This document shows positions 17,194 through 23,806 of a stretch of 28,787 nucleotides of DNA, piece by piece. Origin of the DNA: Ruthenibacterium sp. Lineage in GTDB: Bacteria; Bacillota; Clostridia; Oscillospirales; Ruminococcaceae. Numbering within the stretch: position 1 is the stretch's first letter; each line of letters starts with the position of its first letter. Position numbers and translations under genes: made by a program. The DNA is taken from NCBI GenBank assembly GCA_020025235.1, contig JAHHSL010000025.1:1-28787 (forward strand), in the 5' to 3' direction. The notes under the pieces were generated by a model. That model had not been told where the DNA came from. It did no database searches and worked only from the letters and a program-made list of their open reading frames with translations.

Positions 17194-18177
17194 TCACACA
17201 TTATAGATATCGGTTTTATAGCTTTGCAGGTTGCCGCGCAGCCATTCGATCGTTTCGGCAAGGCCCTGTTCAAACGTGAACGCAGGCGCCCAGCCGGTGA
17301 GCGCGCGCAGCTTTTCCGCATTGCCGAGCAGGCGGTTCACCTCGCTCTTTTCCGGGCGCAGGCGCTCTTCCTCACAGATGATCTTCGCTTCGGGGTTGAT
17401 CTGACGGATCAGCTCGTTGGCAAGGTCACCGATCGAAATTTCGCGGCCCGTTGCGATGTTCAGTTCTCTGCCGATCGCCGCTTCGCAGTCCGCGATCGCC
17501 ATAAAGCCGGCTGCGGTATCCTTAACGTAGTTGAAATCGCGCGTCGGCGTCAGGCTGCCGAGCTTGATCTCCGTTTTGCCGGAAAGCAGCTGCGTGATGA
17601 TCGTCGGGATGACTGCACGCGCCGACTGACGCGGGCCGTAGGTGTTGAACGGGCGCACGATCGAAACCGGCACGTCAAAGCTGCGGTAGAAGCTTTCCGC
17701 AAGGCGGTCTGCACCGATCTTCGTTGCGGAATACGGGCTTTGGCCCTGATAGGGGTGTTCCTCGTCAATGGGAACATACTGCGCGGTGCCGTACACCTCG
17801 CTTGTGGAAGTGACCATAAGGCGCTGTGTGCCAAGGTCGCGCGCGGCCTGCAGCACGTTCAGCGTACCCTTGATGTTGGTATCGACATAGCTGTCCGGGC
17901 TGTGATAGCTGAACGGAATTGCGATCAGTGCAGCCAGGTGGAACACGCGCTCCTGCCCCTGCATTGCCGTGCGCACGCCGTTCGGGTCGCGGATATCCCC
18001 CATAAAGATTTCGATTTCATTGCGGATCTCGGGTGCGAGCGTATCAATCCAGCCGCAGCTGTTGAACGAATTATAATAGCAGAAAGCCTTGACTTTCTCC
18101 CCTTTTTTTACAAGTTCTTCGGTGAGATGGCTTCCGATAAAGCCGTCGGCACCTGTGACCATTACGGTATGCGCCAT
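17194..18177 (-). CDS. legB: SDR-family nucleotide-sugar 4,6-dehydratase (LegB)
   Basis: The 327-residue enzyme is an extended short-chain dehydrogenase/reductase. NAD-binding GADGFIG is at residues 9-15, the catalytic STSEVYG segment near 124-130, and the YSATK catalytic Tyr149/Lys153 follows; the later NTYGPRQSARAVIPT region is typical of 4,6-dehydratases acting on nucleotide-GlcNAc. It would make the 4-keto-6-deoxy intermediate used by LegC. The true start is the ATG at 18177, with GGAGG 8 nt before it and the promoter at 18238-18266; the longer frame to 18465 would cross both. It is the first gene of the operon although it acts after PtmE. A plain dTDP/UDP-sugar epimerase is less likely given the context. 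Confidence 0.88.
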   Translation of the reverse strand: MAHTVMVTGADGFIGSHLTEELVKKGEKVKAFCYYNSFNSCGWIDTLAPEIRNEIEIFMGDIRDPNGVRTAMQGQERVFHLAALIAIPFSYHSPDSYVDTNIKGTLNVLQAARDLGTQRLMVTSTSEVYGTAQYVPIDEEHPYQGQSPYSATKIGADRLAESFYRSFDVPVSIVRPFNTYGPRQSARAVIPTIITQLLSGKTEIKLGSLTPTRDFNYVKDTAAGFMAIADCEAAIGRELNIATGREISIGDLANELIRQINPEAKIICEEERLRPEKSEVNRLLGNAEKLRALTGWAPAFTFEQGLAETIEWLRGNLQSYKTDIYNV

Positions 18178-18237
18178 ACTGGACCCTCCGTTTTTCTGTT
18201 TTTGGGCATACGCCCCGATGTTGATTCTATCTGTCAT

Positions 18238-18266
18238 AGTATAATATAAATCGCGCGAAAATTCAA
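18238..18266 (-). promoter_or_regulatory. sigmaA promoter of the 17-gene nonulosonate operon
   Basis: On the minus strand TTGAAT (plus-strand 18261-18266) and TATACT (18238-18243) are exactly 17 nt apart. The start would be near 18231, leaving a leader of about 54 nt before the legB ATG. It is divergent from the promoter at 18310-18338, with about 43 bp between the two -35 boxes. Confidence 0.75.
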
Positions 18267-18309
18267 CCTCTGCCGCACTGTGTCCGTGCGCCGGTTCTCC
18301 CGCTTTTCC

Positions 18310-18338
18310 TTTACAAACAAGCCGGATTCTCTTATAAT
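18310..18338 (+). promoter_or_regulatory. sigmaA promoter of the MBOAT/SGNH operon
   Basis: TTTACA (18310-18315) and a perfect TATAAT (18333-18338) are separated by 17 nt. Transcription would begin near 18345, giving a leader of about 147 nt to the MBOAT gene, containing two hairpins. Confidence 0.75.
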
Positions 18339-18378
18339 AAAAGTTAATCCTTTTCTGCAGCCGCTCTGCGCGCTGCAT

Positions 18379-18431
18379 GCGCACGGCTTTCCGTGCGCCT
18401 TTTGCTGTGCCGCAGCGGGGATCTTCCCGCT
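18379..18431 (+). promoter_or_regulatory. leader hairpins, possible attenuator
   Basis: Two hairpins lie between the promoter and the MBOAT gene. The first pairs GCGCACGG (18379-18386) with CCGTGCGC (18391-18398) over a CTTT loop and is followed by CTTTTG. The second pairs AGCGGG (18414-18419) with CCCGCT (18426-18431). The first resembles a weak intrinsic terminator, so the operon may be controlled after initiation. No known riboswitch is recognised. Confidence 0.45.
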
Positions 18432-18491
18432 TTGCCGCAGCCCTTTGAATGAATGATTTTACCATTAAATAAACGGAGAGGATGTCCGCTT

Positions 18492-20000
18492 ATGGCGTTC
18501 ACCACCATTTCATACCTTTTGTTCCTGCCGCTGTGCCTCGGGGCCGTGTTCCTCGTTCCGAAAAAGCTGAAAAATCCGCTGCTGCTTGCCGCAAGCTGGT
18601 GTTTTTACCTGTGCGCGGGCAGCCCCGGCTATCTGTTTTTCCTTTTGTTCGGCACGCTTGTCGCGTACTGCTTCGGGCTTTGGCTCGAAAAGGCGCAGAC
18701 GCACCGCGCACGCCTTGCGCTTTTGTGGGGCGGCATCGGCATCCAGCTTGCCGTGCTGGTCTTTTTCAAATACGCGGGGCTTTTCACCGATGCCTTCGCC
18801 CGCTTTGCTCTGGACTCGGGGCTTTTGTATGCTTCAAAAGCCGGCGGCGTGCTCTCGCTTGCCGCACCGCTGGGCATCAGCTATTACACCTTCCAGACCG
18901 TGGGCTACCTTGCGGATGTGTTTCACAAAAAGGTGCCTGCCGAACGTGATTTTATCCGCTATGCGCTGTTCGTCAGCTTTTTTCCGCAGATCACCTCGGG
19001 GCCGATCGCACGGGCAGACAAGCTTCTGCCGCAGCTGGACGGAAACTACCGGTTCGATTACAGCCGCACGGTCAGTTCGCTGCAGCTGATGCTGTTCGGC
19101 TTTTTCAAAAAAATCGCCGTCGCGGATATGCTGATGATGACACTCGGCGAGCTGTACGGCAATCTTTTTGCACTGAACGGGATGACGCTGTTCTTTTTGA
19201 CGCCGTGCTATCTGTTCTGGCTTTACTGCGATTTTTCCGGCTGGTGCGATATCGCGGTTGCCACGGCGCGTCTTTTCGGCATCGAACTGATCCGCAACTT
19301 TGAAACGCCGCTGTTTTCGTGCAGTATTCAGGAATTCTGGCGGCGCTGGCACATCAGCCTTTCCACATGGCTGCGCGATTATATTTATTTCCCGCTCGGC
19401 GGCAGCCGGTGCAGCACTCTGCGCCGCTGCGTCAACCTGATGATCGTCTTTCTTCTCAGCGGCATCTGGCACGGTGCGGGGTTCAACTTCTTTTTGTGGG
19501 GCGCACTGTTCGGGCTGTTCCAGATCGCGGAAAACTTTCTCCATTCCGCACACGGGCGCACGGTGCGTGAACCGCACGGCTTTGCCCGCCTTGCCAAAAA
19601 CGTCATCACCTATTTTGCGGTTTCGTTTGCGTTCATCTTTTTCAGCACCCCCGCATTTTCCGATGCGCTTCACGTCGCGGTGCATCAATTTATGCATTGG
19701 CAGCCCTCCGCATTTTGGGGCGATATCCTTTCCGCTGTGGGGCGCGGGTTCAACAGCACGCCGCTTTTGGGCGCAGCGTACCTCGCATTCTGCGTGCTGT
19801 GCACGGGCATCGTGTTCTTTGCCGATCACCGTCTGCGCTTTCACCTGGGCGGCGGGGATATTTCCAAAGGCTTTGCCCGCATGAAGCCCCTTGTCCGCTG
19901 GCTGTGCTATTACGGGCTGCTTGCTTTGATCCTTGCGGCGTTCCTGATGAACAACGGCTATTACGGGCGCGCGGTATCCACGGCCTACGGCGGTTTTTGA
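18492..20000 (+). CDS. MBOAT-family membrane-bound O-acyltransferase (AlgI/DltB-like)
   Basis: The 502-residue protein has about 10-12 membrane spans and all the MBOAT signatures: PLGISYYTFQ at 126-135, WRRWHISLSTWLRDY beginning at 283, and GIWHGAG at 324-330 with the catalytic His327. Such proteins carry acyl groups across the membrane for O-acetylation of alginate, peptidoglycan or surface glycans, or D-alanylation of teichoic acids. I chose the ATG at 18492, with GGAGAGG 10 nt upstream. The adjacent SGNH protein is the usual partner (as in AlgI/AlgJ, PatA/PatB, DltB/DltD). No D-alanine ligase or carrier gene (dltA/dltC) is nearby, so O-acetylation of the glycan made by the divergent operon is more likely than D-alanylation. 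Confidence 0.9.
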   Translation: MAFTTISYLLFLPLCLGAVFLVPKKLKNPLLLAASWCFYLCAGSPGYLFFLLFGTLVAYCFGLWLEKAQTHRARLALLWGGIGIQLAVLVFFKYAGLFTDAFARFALDSGLLYASKAGGVLSLAAPLGISYYTFQTVGYLADVFHKKVPAERDFIRYALFVSFFPQITSGPIARADKLLPQLDGNYRFDYSRTVSSLQLMLFGFFKKIAVADMLMMTLGELYGNLFALNGMTLFFLTPCYLFWLYCDFSGWCDIAVATARLFGIELIRNFETPLFSCSIQEFWRRWHISLSTWLRDYIYFPLGGSRCSTLRRCVNLMIVFLLSGIWHGAGFNFFLWGALFGLFQIAENFLHSAHGRTVREPHGFARLAKNVITYFAVSFAFIFFSTPAFSDALHVAVHQFMHWQPSAFWGDILSAVGRGFNSTPLLGAAYLAFCVLCTGIVFFADHRLRFHLGGGDISKGFARMKPLVRWLCYYGLLALILAAFLMNNGYYGRAVSTAYGGF

Positions 20001-20051
20001 CCGGCGCATCGTTACCCACCATTACTTTCACGCTCGGGAGGAGCCTTTGCC

Positions 20052-21092
20052 TTGAAACGACTGATCGGAAAACTAAGCCTGTTTTTCCTTCCCGTACTGC
20101 TCTATTTCTGCGTTTTTATCGCGTTTGAGCCGTACAACTATTTCGGCATCCAGAAAAACAACTACACGGCGCAGGATCAGCTGATCTACCGTGTGCGTTC
20201 ATTTGATTCAGACCCCCAGAATGCGCTTATTCTGGGCGACAGCCGCTCGGCGCATTTTGATCTTGACCTGATTGAGCAGATCACCGGACGCCCGTTTTCG
20301 ACGCTTGCCTTCGGCGGCGCCGGCCAGAAGGAGATCATCGACCTGCTTGAGCACGCGCTGCGGCAGAATCCGGATATCGACACCGTTTACCTTGAAGTGA
20401 GCTTCTATCTGCTCAATGAAAATTACGACCGCGACCGCATCAGCAATATCGAAACGGTCACGCACAATCCGTTTGCGTTTTTAACCAACTTCAACTATCA
20501 TCTGGAAGCGCTCAACCGCCTGAAGATGACACTGGAGGGACAGTATCTCGGCCCCGAACACGAAACGGCCGAATACACCGAACGTGATTATACCACGGCG
20601 GACGGGCGCACGCTGCCGCACCGCCGCCAGCTGCTGACGTATCTGCACAATGTGTACCCGAATCTTTCGTCGGACCGCGACGGTCTGCCGTATCCGCTGA
20701 CGCGCGAACTTACGGACGATGAGCTGTTTTCGCTTTATGATTTTCTGACGGACCCGGCGCGCCGGGACAGTTCCATTTACCGCATCAGCGAAGAACATCT
20801 TGTGCGCCTGGAACAGACTGCCGACTACTGTCAGCAGCACGGCATCCGCCTTGTTTTTGTCCTGCCGCCGATTGCCGACGCCATGCGCGAGCTTGTCTGC
20901 GAACCGCTGGGCATCGACAAAGCGATGCAGCCCGTTGTGGAACGGCTGCGCGCAACCGGCGCAGAGGTGCGTGATTTTGAATGGTCCGATCCGCCGGATT
21001 TTACCGAAGATCTGTTCTTTGACGGATTCCATATTGACACCGAACGCGGCCTGCCGCTTTATACGGAGCTGCTTTTTGGAGAGGAGACTTGA
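20052..21092 (+). CDS. SGNH-hydrolase-like acyl transfer partner (AlgJ/DltD-like)
   Basis: The 346-residue protein has one N-terminal membrane anchor (about residues 8-25) and an outer domain with the SGNH blocks: GDSRS at 62-66 with nucleophile Ser64, a block II-like GGAGQ (about residues 88-92), and DGFH at 324-327 giving the Asp/His pair. It would take an acyl group exported by the MBOAT protein and place it on a glycan outside the cell. The start is a TTG at 20052, preceded by GGGAGGAG at an 8-nt spacing; no ATG fits. Its stop overlaps or abuts the next gene. The exact acyl group and acceptor are not readable from the sequence. Confidence 0.83.
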   Translation: MKRLIGKLSLFFLPVLLYFCVFIAFEPYNYFGIQKNNYTAQDQLIYRVRSFDSDPQNALILGDSRSAHFDLDLIEQITGRPFSTLAFGGAGQKEIIDLLEHALRQNPDIDTVYLEVSFYLLNENYDRDRISNIETVTHNPFAFLTNFNYHLEALNRLKMTLEGQYLGPEHETAEYTERDYTTADGRTLPHRRQLLTYLHNVYPNLSSDRDGLPYPLTRELTDDELFSLYDFLTDPARRDSSIYRISEEHLVRLEQTADYCQQHGIRLVFVLPPIADAMRELVCEPLGIDKAMQPVVERLRATGAEVRDFEWSDPPDFTEDLFFDGFHIDTERGLPLYTELLFGEET

Positions 21093-21094
21093 TT

Positions 21095-22411
21095 TTGGCG
21101 CTTGATTTTTTGATTTTGTACGAGCATACGGTCCGGGAATACGAAAGCATCCTGCTTTTGAAAGCAGAGCTTGCCAAACGCGGCTATTCCACGGAGATCC
21201 GCCAGCTGCTCGACCGTAAAAAGCTGAAATATTTTACATGGAAAAAGCCAAAAGTGCTGGTATCCAGCTGCATGTACGATGATGACGGCATCAACAGCCA
21301 CGTTTACAACAACATCGGGCGCTGCAATAAGATCGTCAACCTGCACTGGGAGCAGATGCTTTCCGATACGCAGGAGCAGGCGCCGTGGTTCAACTTCAAC
21401 GGCAACGCCAAGCGCTGTGTGCAGACCTGCTGGGGCAAAAAGACACAGCAGCGCCTGATCGCACACGGCATGGAGGAAAAGAACTGCCCGGTGACGGGCG
21501 CCGTGATGATGGACTTCCTGCGTCCCGAATTCAAGGGCTATTTCAAAAGCAAGGAAGAGCTGTGCCGCGAACACGGCCTTGACCCCGACAAAAAGCTGAT
21601 GCTTTACATTTCCAGCTTCGGCTATGCCAGCATGTCCGAAGAGGAGGTCAGGGAGCTTTCCGTGATGTCCGGCGAGGATTTCACCGGCTTTGCACGCACG
21701 AACCGCATCAGCATGAAAGAAACGCTCGACTGGTTCGACCGCTATCTCGGCGCACATCCCGAAGTGCAGCTGGTTTACCGCCGCCACCCCAGTGAATGGA
21801 ACAGCACCGCACTCGATGAACTTGCCAAAAAGCGCCCGAACTTCCATGTTATTTTTTCCGACAGCGTCAAGCAGTGGATCATTGCGGCAGATCAGATTTT
21901 TATCTGGATGAGCACCGCGATCGCGGAAGTGTATTTTGCCGAAAAGAACTGCCGCATCCTGCGTCCGGTTCCGATCGAGCACGAATACGACCCCGTCATC
22001 TACAAGGGTGCGGAATATGTGACGAATTACGAAGATTTCGCCGCCGCAGCCGATGCGCCGGACGACCGGCCCTTCCCCATTGCCAAGGAGATCATCGAAG
22101 GCTATTTCGACAAGGACGAAACGCCCTCGTACATCCGCATGGCAGACCTGCTGGAGCAGGTGTACAAAGAGCCGCCGCGCGACGAGCCGTTTGCGCCGCC
22201 GTTCAAGCCGCATTTCAATCTGCTGAAATTCTGCGCGCTGATCGGCGTGCACGTTATGGACGCCGTGCACTTCGACCCGGCAAAGCTTTCCCGCATCGCG
22301 CCCGGTTTTTCCGCAACGGCGTCGCGCGTATACGGATATATCCAGAAAGCCAAGGTTTCCAAAGAGGACGTTCGCCGAATGGAAGAAAAAATCGCACGTT
22401 TCGTGCACTGA
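21095..22411 (+). CDS. CDP-glycerol-glycerophosphotransferase-like surface glycan protein (GT-B type)
   Basis: The 438-residue protein resembles the CDP-glycerol:poly(glycerophosphate) transferase superfamily and related surface carbohydrate proteins. Supporting motifs are the YRRHPSEW segment near the middle and the WMSTAIAEVYFAEKNC loop about 60 residues later, where this superfamily binds its donor. It ends with a basic tail and has no signal peptide. A TTG at 21089 overlaps the previous stop (TTGA), but GAGGAG is only 2 nt from it; the TTG at 21095 has an 8-nt spacing and is preferred. It might transfer glycerol-phosphate or ribitol-phosphate, or, being GT-B-like and next to a CMP-nonulosonate pathway, a CMP-activated sugar. 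That last idea is inference. Confidence 0.7.
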   Translation: MALDFLILYEHTVREYESILLLKAELAKRGYSTEIRQLLDRKKLKYFTWKKPKVLVSSCMYDDDGINSHVYNNIGRCNKIVNLHWEQMLSDTQEQAPWFNFNGNAKRCVQTCWGKKTQQRLIAHGMEEKNCPVTGAVMMDFLRPEFKGYFKSKEELCREHGLDPDKKLMLYISSFGYASMSEEEVRELSVMSGEDFTGFARTNRISMKETLDWFDRYLGAHPEVQLVYRRHPSEWNSTALDELAKKRPNFHVIFSDSVKQWIIAADQIFIWMSTAIAEVYFAEKNCRILRPVPIEHEYDPVIYKGAEYVTNYEDFAAAADAPDDRPFPIAKEIIEGYFDKDETPSYIRMADLLEQVYKEPPRDEPFAPPFKPHFNLLKFCALIGVHVMDAVHFDPAKLSRIAPGFSATASRVYGYIQKAKVSKEDVRRMEEKIARFVH

Positions 22412-22425
22412 TGCACGCCTTCTGC

Positions 22426-22454
22426 TTGTGCCCTGCGGCAAAATAGGGTACAAT
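22426..22454 (+). promoter_or_regulatory. sigmaA promoter of the amidotransferase gene
   Basis: TTGTGC (22426-22431) and TACAAT (22449-22454) are 17 nt apart just after the stop of the previous gene. The start would be near 22461, so the amidotransferase can be expressed separately from the MBOAT operon. Confidence 0.6.
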
Positions 22455-22470
22455 AAAACTGCAAACAAGC

Positions 22471-22497
22471 CGCAGAAGCCCTTTCTGCGCTGTTTTT
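22471..22497 (+). terminator. terminator-like hairpin in the amidotransferase leader
   Basis: CGCAGAA (22471-22477) pairs with TTCTGCG (22483-22489) over a 5-nt loop and is followed by CTGTTTTT. It sits between the promoter at 22426-22454 and the gene at 22516, so it either ends readthrough from the MBOAT operon or attenuates the new transcript. Confidence 0.5.
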
Positions 22498-22515
22498 GAA
22501 AAAGGAGCTACGAAC

Positions 22516-23634
22516 ATGAAATATTGCAAAAAATGCACCATGCCCGACACACGCCCCGGCATCACGTTTGATGAAAACGGTGTGTGCAGCGCATGCAATC
22601 ACTACGAACACCGCAAGCAGGTCGACTGGGATGCACGCTGGAAGGAATTTGAAGCACTGTGCGATAAATACCGCGGCTGCAACGGCCCCGGCGGATACGA
22701 CTGCGCGGTTGCCGCTTCCGGCGGCAAGGACAGCCACTATCAGGTGTATATGCTCAAGGAAGTTATGCACATGAACCCGATCCTGTTCAGCGTGGAAGAC
22801 AACTTCCCGATGACGGACGCAGGGCGCTACAACATGCGCAACATCAGCGAAGAATTCGGCTGCACGATCATCACCTGCAAACCCAATATCAAGGCACAGA
22901 AGATCCTGATGCGCAAATTCTTTGAAAAGTACGGCAAGCCGACGTGGTATCTTGACCGTCTGATCTACACCTTCCCCCTGCACATGGCGGCCAAGTTCAA
23001 CACGCCGATGCTGTGCTACGGCGAAAACGTCAGCTTTGAATACGGCGGCTGCGACGATGAGGAAACCTATTCCGCACGCGGACAGATCAACAACGGCGTT
23101 GCCATCGGCATGCCCATGGAAGAACTGGTCGGCGACGGCGTTACCGAAAAGGATCTTTCCCTGACGCTTGCCCCCTCGCAGGAAGAACTGGATAAGCTCG
23201 ACCCGTTCTATCTGAGCTACTTTGTTCCCTGGAACAGCTACAAGAACTATCAGATCGCAAAGGCACACGGCTTCCATGATCTGACCCATGAATGGGACCG
23301 CACCCACCACGCCGAAAACTTCGATCAGATCGACAGCCGCGCATACCTGGTTCATTCCTGGCTGAAATATCCGAAGTTCGGCCACGCTGCGGCAACGGAT
23401 TACACCGCACGCTACATCCGCTACGGCATGATGACGCGCGAAGAGGCCATTCCCATTATCAAAGAGCGCGACGGCGCACTGGACCCCCTGTGCGTGCGTG
23501 ATTTCTGCGAATTCTGCGGCTATACCGAAACGGAATTCTGGGCGATCATGGATAAATTCTATAACCGTGACCTGTTCTATAAGGATCAGTACGGCCGCTG
23601 GATGCTCAAGGAGCCGATCTGGGAAGAAAAATAA
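22516..23634 (+). CDS. N-acetyl sugar amidotransferase (WbpG/PseA family)
   Basis: The 372-residue enzyme is a PP-loop ATP pyrophosphatase: AASGGKDSHYQ contains SGGKDS at residues 68-73, and an N-terminal zinc-type site is formed by Cys4, Cys7, Cys24 and Cys27. In this family PseA makes acetamidino forms of pseudaminic acid and WbpG does so on UDP-sugars, taking ammonia from a HisH/HisF-like pair. Here it would convert an acetamido group of the nonulosonic acid or another glycan sugar to an acetamidino group. No HisH/HisF paralogue lies in the window. GGAGC precedes the ATG. It is complete and ends before a strong terminator. Confidence 0.88.
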   Translation: MKYCKKCTMPDTRPGITFDENGVCSACNHYEHRKQVDWDARWKEFEALCDKYRGCNGPGGYDCAVAASGGKDSHYQVYMLKEVMHMNPILFSVEDNFPMTDAGRYNMRNISEEFGCTIITCKPNIKAQKILMRKFFEKYGKPTWYLDRLIYTFPLHMAAKFNTPMLCYGENVSFEYGGCDDEETYSARGQINNGVAIGMPMEELVGDGVTEKDLSLTLAPSQEELDKLDPFYLSYFVPWNSYKNYQIAKAHGFHDLTHEWDRTHHAENFDQIDSRAYLVHSWLKYPKFGHAAATDYTARYIRYGMMTREEAIPIIKERDGALDPLCVRDFCEFCGYTETEFWAIMDKFYNRDLFYKDQYGRWMLKEPIWEEK

Positions 23635-23664
23635 GCTTTTCCAAAACCATTCCAGCATACGCAA

Positions 23665-23698
23665 AGCGCGGTGCAGCTTCGGCTGCACCGCGCTTTTT
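23665..23698 (+). terminator. intrinsic terminator with UUCG tetraloop
   Basis: A perfect 13-bp stem (23665-23677 with 23682-23694) closes on a TTCG tetraloop and runs into TTTTT. It ends the amidotransferase transcript, starting 30 nt after its stop codon. Confidence 0.9.
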
Positions 23699-23723
23699 CA
23701 GTTTCCCTGTTTTACCAAAAATC

Positions 23724-23766
23724 AAAAGGCACGGCGTTTCCCGCAGCGGGAAGCGCCGTGCCTTTT
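23724..23766 (-). terminator. bidirectional terminator of the PBP gene
   Basis: A 21-nt arm (23724-23744) is complementary to 23746-23766 with one mismatch, and T-rich runs flank both sides (TTTTGATTTTT on the minus strand, TTTTCTTTTT on the plus). It lies 40 nt after the PBP stop codon and can also back up the plus-strand terminator beside it. Confidence 0.88.
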
Positions 23767-23806
23767 CTTTTTATTTTCCGCCGCACCGGACGGTTTTCTG
23801 CCGGGG

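Noticed and set aside
18178..18465. 96-residue N-terminal extension of LegB
   Set aside because: It crosses the operon's own promoter and the divergent promoter; the SDR fold begins at the ATG at 18177.
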